51,558 nucleotides of DNA from UBA5448 sp045536965 (GTDB taxonomy: Bacteria > Bacillota > Clostridia > Oscillospirales > SIG627). The stretch is taken from NCBI GenBank assembly GCA_045536965.1, contig JAZSON010000014.1, positions 1-51,558 of the forward strand, in the 5' to 3' direction. A program made the position numbers and the translations under genes. The notes below the pieces were generated by a model, which was not told the origin of the DNA, made no database searches, and worked only from the letters and a program-made list of their open reading frames with translations. This document shows positions 6,365-14,812 of the stretch, piece after piece. The stretch's first letter is position 1; every line of letters starts with the position of its first letter.

Positions 6365-9300
6365 CTTAAACCATACCCCCTTTGATTAGCTCTTGCGATG
6401 GGGTCAGTACAAAAAATTGAATATGATGTGTGACCCCAAGCATATGCAGCAAAGCCGTATGGCAACACTTTTCCACCAGTAGAATGCAAAAAAGTATTAA
6501 ATCCAAGAGGAACCACTTTGTGTTTTATCAGATCAGTTGCAACATAGGTAGCACTAGTAGTACCAGCTTTTGTTAGTGCTGGTGAAATAATTTTTCCGCC
6601 ATTGCCAAAAATAGAATCAATACAATCGTTTGCAATCTGCCATCCATTATCTCCGTCATTTGTACTCTTTTTTGCTTGAAGTGCAGTAACTTCCGTAGCT
6701 TTCGCAGTTATAGTAGCAGTTGCAGTGATCATTGCTGTCCCCGCAACAGAAGTTGCTCCGTATGCAACGACAACACCTCCGGCTGCGCTAACGAGACCTC
6801 CTGCAACACCTCCTATTAATGCTCCTTTTCCGACGCCACCGGCAGTAGCCCAGAACAAATCAGAGCCTTCTAAACCTGATGATTTTGCAGAATTATAAGC
6901 AACGGTTCCTGCTATAGCTCCCCCAACTCCCGCTAAGGCAACTCCACCGACAATAAGTGCTGTTAATATAAATTCCCCTGTGGGATCAGAAAAATTAACA
7001 GGATTGTTAGCACAATAGGCATATACATTATATCCGACAAATCCAGAACCACTATCAAATGCACCTGCATACACATTTGGCTCAGGGCTAATCCACCGAC
7101 CGATCTCAGGATCATAATAACGGCTGGATACATAATAGAGTCCCGTTTCAACGTCGTAGTAGTAGCTTCTGTAGCGGAAAGGATTGTCTTGTCCGAGGGT
7201 GTCTGCCATACTGCCGCTGACGGATAGGACATTGCCCCAAGCATCGTAGGTATAGGTAACGACCGTGTCGCCCAAGGCATCGTAGATCTCGACGATGTCT
7301 CCCTGCAAGGTCTTGCCGAAGTAATAATCCTCGCCGTCGTAGCAAACGCCGTAAAGTTCTCCCGCGTTGTCGTAATAATACACAAGCGTTTTGACCGTAG
7401 CGGTTCCCGCCATCATATCTTCAACCGTCTGCGTTTCGGAGAGAATGCGGCTGCCCGACACCGTGTAGTCCACCGTCTTCCAGTAATAAAACGGGTCGTA
7501 CATATGGGTCTTTTGTATTCTTACGCCGTCTGCGTTGTAGGTAAATTCCTTTGCGTCAAGATAATAGCCGTCTGATTCTTCGGTTTTGATCTCCTTCAGC
7601 TCTCTGCCCGACCACACGAGCAGGTCGGCACCCCTCCATTTTTCGGGGTTGCCGATAGCATCGTAGGTGATCGTCGTACCGCCGTAGCCCGTCAGCTTAT
7701 CGTCCCAAGTACTGTCGCCGTAGCTGTACTGCGTGCCGCCGGATAAGGTAAGGTCTTTAAATTCTGCGGTTGTATATGAAAGCGTATGCTTTCTCTGTAT
7801 ATTCCCGCTGTTATCGTAGGTATATACGTAGGTCTTATTGGATACCGCGTTGCTTTCGCGGATCAGTCGGCTTTGACTGTCGTACTCGTACGAAGCATAC
7901 GCTTCGCCGTTTCTTTGCACCGTCTCGATATTGCCGAGTTCATCGTAGGTGTATGTAAAGACCGTACTCGATTTCGGCACAATAACCTCTGATTCCGCCT
8001 CAGCCCTACCCGACACCGACAGGGTTTTGCTTTCCACAAGCGTCGTGGTGGTTTGTACCGTCTCGGCGGCTTCGTTTTCACCATCGTTGGTTTCGTTTTC
8101 ACCATCGTTGGCTTCGTTTCCGCTCTCAGAAGGTATTTGCACCGTGCCGTTGACGTAGGTATAGTCTTCTTCTATTTCCACCCATCCGCGATCATCGGTG
8201 TAGGTTCTGCCGCTTACCCGCTCAAACCCATCGTAGCCGTATTGGAATTCGCCCTGCCCGTTGAGCGTATATTTTTCGATCAGGTCGCTGTTTTCGCGGT
8301 ACGTCGTTTCATACGTCTGCTTTTCATCCGCAAAAACGTAGGTCTCCTTATTCACCCGACCCGTTGCATCATACCCGATCTCGCTTTCGGAGATAACGCT
8401 GCCCGAGAGGGTCATTTCGCGTGTGCGGATCAGCCGCCCGATGCTGTCGTATTCATAATACCGCCGACACCACGCCGCCGCATCGTAAATGCAGCCGATA
8501 TTCCCGAATCCGTCGTAGCTGCAGCTATATTGCAATATACCGTTTTCCTTCACCGTTTTGATACGGTCAAGCTCGTCGTAGGTATATTCGATATAAAATC
8601 CGTTGCCGTAATCGACCCGTTCGAGATTTCCGTTGCCCGCTCCGTAGGTATAGCTTGCAAGCGTATTGCTTGCCCCCACCCTCACCGAAGCTAAATTTCC
8701 GTATGCATCGTATTGCAGGGTATATTCCGCACCCTCGCTGATGATTTCTTCGACACCGTTTCCGCCGTAGGTATAGCTGACCTCGCCCGCGTCCGTACCG
8801 TCCTTCTTTTGCGCCTGTAGCGTTTTGACACGGCCGCGCTCGTCGTACGTATAGCATATTTTGCTTTTGTCCGCAGCTTGGATACATTCGAGCAGCTCAC
8901 GCGATGTGCTGTAGAAGTAGCTTGTCGTATTCCCGCGGCTGTCGGTTTCTTTCGTGCGGTTTCCGTTCTCGTCGTATTGAGCACTGCCGAAAACGGTGCG
9001 TGTATCGGTACTGCTCGTGATCCTGCTTTCCGTGACGTTGCCAAAGTCATCAAAGGTGTTTTCAAGCTTCAGTCCGCTTTGGCTTTCCACGGTCTTGATC
9101 TCGTGGTTTTCATAGGTATATGTATAGTGCTCTCCGTTCGCCTCGCTTTGCGAAAGAAGATCTACACCGTTTTCATACGTAAAGCCCTGCGTATCGCCGT
9201 CGGCGCTTTGTACCTGAATGACGTTGCCGTCCTCGTCGTACCGATAGCTTTGCGCCGCATCCACGATCAGAGAGATATTGTCAAAATAGGCATCGTTGGC

Positions 9301-12300
9301 ATTGTGCTCATAAAGGCACGACACCGTCACGCTTGTAATCGTTTTCCCGCTTTCGGGCACGATACCCAGCGACACGTACTGCCATTCACGGCTTTCCCAT
9401 GCAAACGGTACTTGCTCCGTATGGGTCGAGTTTGTTTCATCGTCATAATGGAGTACCGCCTCCAGCGCAAAGCTTCGCCCGTCTCCCCGCATCGTGTTGA
9501 CCGACTCTGCCTTTGCCCAGCCCGACAGGATCAGCGTGTTTTCACTGCTAAGCTGCAGCGTCACCGTTTGGCTTGCCTTGGACGCCTTTGCCGGCGCGCC
9601 CGAAAGCTTGATCGCCTGACCGTCGCCCACGCCGTAATTGCTTACCGCGCTGCCGTTTGTCAGCGTCCAGCCGCCGCTTCCCGCAAAGATACTGTTTTCC
9701 AAAAGGTTGTATCGGCTGACCCCTTCGCCGCTTTCAAGCTGCACGGCATCTAAATACGCAGTCCCGCCGCTTCCTTGGACGACCGCCTGTAATTCACAGC
9801 TTGCTTCGCTTGCAAGGGTAAAGGTAACGTACGTCCGCCGCCATCCGTTTTGAATATCGGTATCGCTCGTACCGCTTTCCTTCGGACCGGTCGCAAGCAC
9901 AGTGCTTCCCTGCTTGACCCGTAAAAACACGCCGTTACCGACCAAGCCGTCGGTCTTGACGTATGCCGAATAGGTATAAGTACCCGCCGAAAGCGTCTGC
10001 GTGCGGTAAACGTACCGTTCACCGTCAGCCCCTGCCGTCATCTGTAAAGAGCGGGTTCCGTAATATTTTTCGGTGCTTACAGCGCAAATATCCGTACTGC
10101 TGCCCGCACCGATGCTAAAGCCGCCGAGCTCGCTTTCAAAGCTGCCGCCGTTCAGCAGATTGTGGGCAATACCGCCGCTGCTGCCCGTCGAGGAGACCGT
10201 GTTTTTCAACTTCGGCGCGCTTTCACCGTTGTTATACACGTTGTTTGCCGCGCTGTAGATGCGGGCATTCAGTGTCGTTTGTTCGTCCTCCGCGTCGTCC
10301 TCCGGGTCGTATTCGGCGACGGCGTCACTCGTATAACCGCAGACCGTGCGCCCGAAATTGTCAAATACGTAGGTGGTATATACCGCACGTCCCGCAATAT
10401 TATACACCGTCGTCTTATTGTCCCGACAGCCGACAGACAGCGTTTGTCCTGTTTTCTCAACGCCGTCCACCGTATTTGTTTCCGTGACCGCACTGACCTT
10501 GTGTCTCACACCGTAAGTATTTGTGCCGATCAGGTAGCTTGCCGTATCAAAGGCATACTGTAAAGTATATCCGCTTTCGGCATCCTGTGCGGCTATCAGC
10601 ACACCGTTTTCGTTATAGGAATACCGCGCCAGAACCGTTGTGGTCACGTTTTCTCCGTCAAGCGTCCGGAATGACACCTCGCGCAGATATCCGGCGTTTT
10701 CGGTGGAGACCTCTCCGTTATACGTGGTCGAATAGCCGTAAACGTACCATCCAACCTTCTCACCGTCGGCATCGGATGCCGTTTCGGTGCCCTCGTCGGC
10801 TGCTTCCTCGGCATAAGACACCTTTTTCAGTCCGCCCGCAGCATTGTATTCAAGCGTAAGCAAAGCTTCGCTTTCGCTTTCCGAGCGATAAACGGAAATA
10901 GCCGTGACCAGATTGTTTTCCAGCGTAAAGACCTTGCGGTTGCCCCATGCGTCTGCGATCTCGTACAGATAACCGCCGCTGTTAAACCGCTTTGCGTTGT
11001 CGTATGCATCCTTTAGCTCATATCCGCCCGACGACATCACGGTGAGCGTCAGCCGCAGATTATCCTCGTCGCAATAAACGCCGTCCTCGTCCGTCGCTGT
11101 AAAGTAATGCTCGGTGCCGTCTGCATCGGCATATACGTAGTATTGGGGCACCTCCGACTCCGTCTCCGAATACACGCCCAGTATCGTTTCCTGTAAATTC
11201 AATTTCCAACCGTAACCCGCTGCATTTTGGGTATGCGGGGTCAGGGCATAATCACTCGTGTAGGGCTTTCCGCTCAAATAACTGTTATATACACGTCCCA
11301 CCGTCACCGGCAAAATACTGCCCGGTGTCGTCATGTCATCCCGTGCAAATACCAAATTTCCCGAAAAATCGTTGATATGACCTACGCCGGCATTGCCCGC
11401 CGACTGACTGTGATAGCTCCAATACCCCTCCAAGCCCTTGTTGTCGCGGTATATGATGGTAAACATCGGTTGTTGGTTGTTATATTGGCTGGTCGCATCC
11501 GAAGAATAAAAACCGCAATATCCGTACACCGATTCGGTGGTGCGCTCCACAACGGGATACACCGCCAAGCCGTGATTGGCTCCGCCGCGATACCATTTTT
11601 GCACAAGAGAGGTAATATCGAAAGAAAACACCTGCGAAGCCGTTGCCGCCGTTACCGTATGATAATCCAGCACGGTGCTGTCAACCGACGGCTGATTGGT
11701 CCACAAAAAGCTCCCGCTCGGCCAAGCCGTAGTGTTTTCGCGCACCGCAAAATCGATCGAAGCCGCCTGACCGTTATACCCCTTCCAGCCGTTTCCTGCC
11801 GCCACCTGCTTTAGATTCAGCGATGCCGCCACAATGACTGCAGAGCCGGGGATTTCGGGCAGCACGTTCAATTTCACGTATGCCCGCATGTGCTTACTGG
11901 AAGAAGAGCTGGTATATCCCGCAAGCACGAAATGGTTACTGCCGTGTGTTTCCTTCGGCGATCCCTCGGTTACGTAGGTATCGCTGATAAAGCTTTTATC
12001 CGATACGTATTCTCCCGTCTCGATCGTCGGATCGATCGTGATCGGAAATGCCCGCTCGTCCGCGTGGATCCACGTTTCATCCGCTTCAACCGTCAACGTG
12101 TATTTTCCGTTTTCCCCTTCCAAGCGGTAAGTAACACCGTCGCTTGTTGCGCCCGCGGCATCATACATATATCCCGCCGGAATGTAATACTTTTCTTCTC
12201 CGTCGCTTTCCAGGCGGATGCGGCCGTCGGCATCAACAGACGCCGTCAGCCCTTTCAGCTTCATATGAAACGTATAGCTGTAATTCTCCGCCGTTTCTTT

Positions 12301-12933
12301 GACAATGATATTTTCTTTTAACCGTCCGCCCTCGATCACGTACTCCAGATCGACGCCGTCCGAGATTTCCTCATACCGCACCGCCGCGCTGTAACCGACA
12401 AGGGTGCTCCACGTTTCCAGTCGGCTCTTTCCCTCTGTGACCTCCTGCGGATTTTCAACAATGACTCGACGGCTCTTTTGCGCCCCGTCCATACCGATAC
12501 GGATGGCAAAATCTCCGTCCTTGATTTTCACCAAATTCGCACTTTTACTGTTCTGTGCAAATTTGACACGCATAGTACCGTTGGGATTGACGTATCCGCT
12601 TTCGTCCTCGCTGTCTTTTGCCCCCTCGGCTTCAAGACGGTTGTCATACTCCTGCTTTTGTCCGTTTTCATCGGTATAGTGAACCGCCGCGCCGTAACTC
12701 ACCGCCGCGTAGCTTCCGTCGCTCATCAAAAAGAGCTTTCCGTTTTCACTTCTCGCCTCCACGATCTCCGCCACCGCATCCGGCGCGCCCACCGCTTCGG
12801 TTTCTTCCGTAACCGCCTCTTCTCCCGCAGCCAAGCCGAAAAGCACCGACTGCGGCACACAATACAAAACACTTAACACCGAAAGTAACACACATAAAAA
12901 TACCTGTCCGAATCTCTTCACTGTTTTTTTCAT
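6361..12933 (-). CDS. Secreted Rhs/YD-repeat polymorphic toxin protein
   Basis: This 2190-residue protein begins with a signal peptide (KKTVKRFGQVFLCVLLSVLS.., cleavage near residue 36). A DNRLRE-like extracellular domain follows at about 300-480 (SDTYVTEGSPKETHGSN, SFDITSLVQKWYRGG). Next comes an Rhs N-terminal region (INDFSGNLVFARDDM), then two carbohydrate-binding-like jelly-roll modules near 930-1220 (NLLNGGSFESELGGF; NLLENSIFAGSGGW). Many YD repeats (YxYDxxGN/R) form the shell, ending in the Rhs core YYYDVETGLYYVSSRYYDPE, GRWISPEPN and NNPVNFSDPTGE. The last ~200 residues are the variable tip: a glycine/alanine-rich hydrophobic linker, then an unrecognised domain (NGWQIANDCIDSIFG to ARANQRGYGLR). 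The ribosome binding site is AAAGGACGG. Base composition becomes AT-richer in the tip, as expected for exchangeable tips. Confidence 0.92.
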   Translation of the reverse strand: MKKTVKRFGQVFLCVLLSVLSVLYCVPQSVLFGLAAGEEAVTEETEAVGAPDAVAEIVEARSENGKLFLMSDGSYAAVSYGAAVHYTDENGQKQEYDNRLEAEGAKDSEDESGYVNPNGTMRVKFAQNSKSANLVKIKDGDFAIRIGMDGAQKSRRVIVENPQEVTEGKSRLETWSTLVGYSAAVRYEEISDGVDLEYVIEGGRLKENIIVKETAENYSYTFHMKLKGLTASVDADGRIRLESDGEEKYYIPAGYMYDAAGATSDGVTYRLEGENGKYTLTVEADETWIHADERAFPITIDPTIETGEYVSDKSFISDTYVTEGSPKETHGSNHFVLAGYTSSSSSKHMRAYVKLNVLPEIPGSAVIVAASLNLKQVAAGNGWKGYNGQAASIDFAVRENTTAWPSGSFLWTNQPSVDSTVLDYHTVTAATASQVFSFDITSLVQKWYRGGANHGLAVYPVVERTTESVYGYCGFYSSDATSQYNNQQPMFTIIYRDNKGLEGYWSYHSQSAGNAGVGHINDFSGNLVFARDDMTTPGSILPVTVGRVYNSYLSGKPYTSDYALTPHTQNAAGYGWKLNLQETILGVYSETESEVPQYYVYADADGTEHYFTATDEDGVYCDEDNLRLTLTVMSSGGYELKDAYDNAKRFNSGGYLYEIADAWGNRKVFTLENNLVTAISVYRSESESEALLTLEYNAAGGLKKVSYAEEAADEGTETASDADGEKVGWYVYGYSTTYNGEVSTENAGYLREVSFRTLDGENVTTTVLARYSYNENGVLIAAQDAESGYTLQYAFDTASYLIGTNTYGVRHKVSAVTETNTVDGVEKTGQTLSVGCRDNKTTVYNIAGRAVYTTYVFDNFGRTVCGYTSDAVAEYDPEDDAEDEQTTLNARIYSAANNVYNNGESAPKLKNTVSSTGSSGGIAHNLLNGGSFESELGGFSIGAGSSTDICAVSTEKYYGTRSLQMTAGADGERYVYRTQTLSAGTYTYSAYVKTDGLVGNGVFLRVKQGSTVLATGPKESGTSDTDIQNGWRRTYVTFTLASEASCELQAVVQGSGGTAYLDAVQLESGEGVSRYNLLENSIFAGSGGWTLTNGSAVSNYGVGDGQAIKLSGAPAKASKASQTVTLQLSSENTLILSGWAKAESVNTMRGDGRSFALEAVLHYDDETNSTHTEQVPFAWESREWQYVSLGIVPESGKTITSVTVSCLYEHNANDAYFDNISLIVDAAQSYRYDEDGNVIQVQSADGDTQGFTYENGVDLLSQSEANGEHYTYTYENHEIKTVESQSGLKLENTFDDFGNVTESRITSSTDTRTVFGSAQYDENGNRTKETDSRGNTTSYFYSTSRELLECIQAADKSKICYTYDERGRVKTLQAQKKDGTDAGEVSYTYGGNGVEEIISEGAEYTLQYDAYGNLASVRVGASNTLASYTYGAGNGNLERVDYGNGFYIEYTYDELDRIKTVKENGILQYSCSYDGFGNIGCIYDAAAWCRRYYEYDSIGRLIRTREMTLSGSVISESEIGYDATGRVNKETYVFADEKQTYETTYRENSDLIEKYTLNGQGEFQYGYDGFERVSGRTYTDDRGWVEIEEDYTYVNGTVQIPSESGNEANDGENETNDGENEAAETVQTTTTLVESKTLSVSGRAEAESEVIVPKSSTVFTYTYDELGNIETVQRNGEAYASYEYDSQSRLIRESNAVSNKTYVYTYDNSGNIQRKHTLSYTTAEFKDLTLSGGTQYSYGDSTWDDKLTGYGGTTITYDAIGNPEKWRGADLLVWSGRELKEIKTEESDGYYLDAKEFTYNADGVRIQKTHMYDPFYYWKTVDYTVSGSRILSETQTVEDMMAGTATVKTLVYYYDNAGELYGVCYDGEDYYFGKTLQGDIVEIYDALGDTVVTYTYDAWGNVLSVSGSMADTLGQDNPFRYRSYYYDVETGLYYVSSRYYDPEIGRWISPEPNVYAGAFDSGSGFVGYNVYAYCANNPVNFSDPTGEFILTALIVGGVALAGVGGAIAGTVAYNSAKSSGLEGSDLFWATAGGVGKGALIGGVAGGLVSAAGGVVVAYGATSVAGTAMITATATITAKATEVTALQAKKSTNDGDNGWQIANDCIDSIFGNGGKIISPALTKAGTTSATYVATDLIKHKVVPLGFNTFLHSTGGKVLPYGFAAYAWGHTSYSIFCTDPIARANQRGYGLR
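8071..8111. repeat. Tandem 21-bp repeat inside rhs
   Basis: TTCGTTTTCACCATCGTTGG occurs at 8071-8090 and again at 8092-8111. In the protein it gives the acidic repeat NDGENET/NDGENEA, a low-complexity linker between YD-repeat blocks. It is a likely slippage site. Confidence 0.8.
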
Positions 12934-13005
12934 ATCTGCCGTCCTTTCTTCATCGTCGTATTTTGTTCATGGAAAGCCGCAAGAGAATACTCTACTTCCA
13001 CTTTC

Positions 13006-13034
13006 AGTTTACACCCGCTTCTTTCCTTTGTCAA
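13006..13034 (-). promoter_or_regulatory. Sigma-A-type promoter of rhs
   Basis: Read on the minus strand, TTGACA (13034-13029) and TAAACT (13011-13006) are 17 bases apart, about 70 bases upstream of the rhs start. The intergenic stretch 12934-13249 (316 bases) otherwise holds only this promoter, the divergent promoter of the next gene and untranslated leaders. Confidence 0.7.
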
Positions 13035-13148
13035 GTAAATAACAAGCCGTTTCGGGTTGTGAAATGTAAATATTTGCCCCTTTTTTTGTTCATATTCACG
13101 AAAATTCATTCGCGCCTCCTTCTCCCTTCTCACCGCCCCCGAATCCAC

Positions 13149-13177
13149 TTGCAATCCTTGTGGAAATATGGTAGAAT
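13149..13177 (+). promoter_or_regulatory. Sigma-A-type promoter of the PBP5-like gene
   Basis: TTGCAA (13149-13154) and TAGAAT (13172-13177) with a 17-base spacer. The ribosome binding site AAAGGAG lies before the start at 13250. Confidence 0.65.
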
Positions 13178-13249
13178 AAAAAAGATGGGTCGTTTTGAAA
13201 CGTTTAACGTAAAGCTTATTAAAATCAGTCGCCGGAAAGGAGAATCGGT

Positions 13250-14809
13250 ATGAAAGCACTGCGCTTACTCGCGTTGATATTGGCATTGTCGTTTTGTGCC
13301 GTTTTCCCCTCCTTTTCCGCCTCCGCTCTGGATGATCCCGAGATCGCGGGCAGACAAGCCCTCTGCATCAACCTCGAAACAGGCAAGATTCTCTATGAAA
13401 AGAATGCCGATGAGTCCATCGCCCCCGCATCCTTTACCAAGATGATGACGGCAATTTTGGCAATCGAGTACAAACAAACCGCCACGCCCGAACCCGTGCT
13501 TGTCTCAAAGCGCGTTCTTTCCATGGCGGGCGCAAACAAATATTTCCACGACGGCGAAACCATCTCCTATGACGATCTGCTCGCCGCACTCATTATTGCC
13601 AACGCCAACGATGCCGCCTATCTTTTAGCCGAAACCGTCTCTGGAAACACCGCCGCTTTCGTGTCGGAAATGAATAGAAAAGCCGTAGAAATCGGCATGA
13701 AAAATACCCATTTCACCAATCCTGCAGGCACCGACGAATCGGGCATGACCACAACTTTGAATGATATTGCCCTTCTTGCTCGTTACGCCTACAACAATCC
13801 CGAATTCAAAGCCCTTTCTTCCGCAGAAAGCTACACCATCCCGCCCACACCCTTTAAGAAAAAAGGGTACACCCTGTCAAATAACAACAAATTAGTGGTC
13901 AATAACCCTCTCATCGGTTACTACGTCAAAGGGGCAATTGGACTCAACGCAGGCGGCACCGAAAAGGCGGGCTATTGCTGCGCTTCCATTCTTCCCTACA
14001 ACGGATTAACCACCCTCGCTCTCGTCTCGGGATCTACCTATGTTGCCCCCTCTTATATGCACTTTAAAGATGTAGCCGCCCTCTTGAATTATGGCAAATC
14101 CGGCTTTTCTGAAATAACCGTCATTAAAGAGGGTGAAATCATCGGCGAGCTTCCCGTTTCCCAAGGCAAAGACGTCGATCATGTCATTGCAGTTCTCGAT
14201 CGTAACATCAGCGCCCTTCTCCCCACCGACCTTGATTTAAAACAAGATTTGACCTACACCGTTGACTTTACTGAAAAAAGTCTTGTCGCCCCCGTCAAGC
14301 AGGGTGCAGTGCTGGGCACCTACACCGTATCATACAACGGCGAAGCTCTCGGCACAGCCCAACTCGTTGCCCAATCGGCCGTCAACCGTCATTTTTGGCT
14401 TTATCTGCTTGCCCTGCTCAAAGCATTCGTCACCACCCCGTGGGTGGCAGCCATTTTGATACTCGGCGGCATTGCTGTCCTTGTCCTGATTGTTTTGCTG
14501 CTCATCTTTTACCTCTTTGGCGACAAGATCACCGCTTACAGAAAAATGAAGCGGCTCAAAAAATCCCAAGCCGCCCTCCCCAAAAAAGAAGCGGAAGAGA
14601 GTGAAGAGAAAAAAGAACAGACCCCGTCCAACGACACCACCTCCCCGAAACCCCTACCCCAAAAAACTAAAAAAGCAGGAAAAAAACCTGTTAAACTTCC
14701 GAAAAATCCCGCCGCAACGCCTCAAAGTCCCCCGAAAAAGAAACCAAAAAGAAAGCCGAGCGCACCCGTTTCGGATCTGCTCGGCGGTTCTCGAGGAAAA
14801 AAAGAATAA
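13250..14809 (+). CDS. PBP5/DacA-like protein with degenerate active-site motifs
   Basis: This 519-residue protein has a signal peptide (to about ASA-26) and a peptidase S11 fold. It ends with a beta-rich C-terminal domain, one membrane helix (about 398-424) and a long Lys/Pro-rich tail. S11 enzymes trim the terminal D-Ala of peptidoglycan using SxxK, SxN and KTG motifs. Here SxxK is intact (S61-F-T-K64). The SxN position reads N118-A-N120 (IIANANDAA) and the KTG position reads N233-A-G235 (IGLNAGGTEKAGYC). Two of the three motifs have therefore lost the catalytic serine and lysine. It may bind rather than cleave substrate, or have altered activity. The tail of about 95 residues after the helix (predicted cytoplasmic) is unusual for DacA. 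A canonical paralogue lies at 27177-28391. Confidence 0.85.
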   Translation: MKALRLLALILALSFCAVFPSFSASALDDPEIAGRQALCINLETGKILYEKNADESIAPASFTKMMTAILAIEYKQTATPEPVLVSKRVLSMAGANKYFHDGETISYDDLLAALIIANANDAAYLLAETVSGNTAAFVSEMNRKAVEIGMKNTHFTNPAGTDESGMTTTLNDIALLARYAYNNPEFKALSSAESYTIPPTPFKKKGYTLSNNNKLVVNNPLIGYYVKGAIGLNAGGTEKAGYCCASILPYNGLTTLALVSGSTYVAPSYMHFKDVAALLNYGKSGFSEITVIKEGEIIGELPVSQGKDVDHVIAVLDRNISALLPTDLDLKQDLTYTVDFTEKSLVAPVKQGAVLGTYTVSYNGEALGTAQLVAQSAVNRHFWLYLLALLKAFVTTPWVAAILILGGIAVLVLIVLLLIFYLFGDKITAYRKMKRLKKSQAALPKKEAEESEEKKEQTPSNDTTSPKPLPQKTKKAGKKPVKLPKNPAATPQSPPKKKPKRKPSAPVSDLLGGSRGKKE

Positions 14810-14812
14810 ATT

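Noticed and set aside
8878..9753. 291-codon plus-strand frame inside rhs
   Set aside because: Shadow of YD-repeat coding sequence; many similar frames cross rhs.
7000..12300. Repetitive coding in rhs as a possible CRISPR or tandem array
   Set aside because: The repeats are degenerate YD protein repeats without fixed DNA repeat and spacer lengths; no CRISPR array was seen anywhere in the window.
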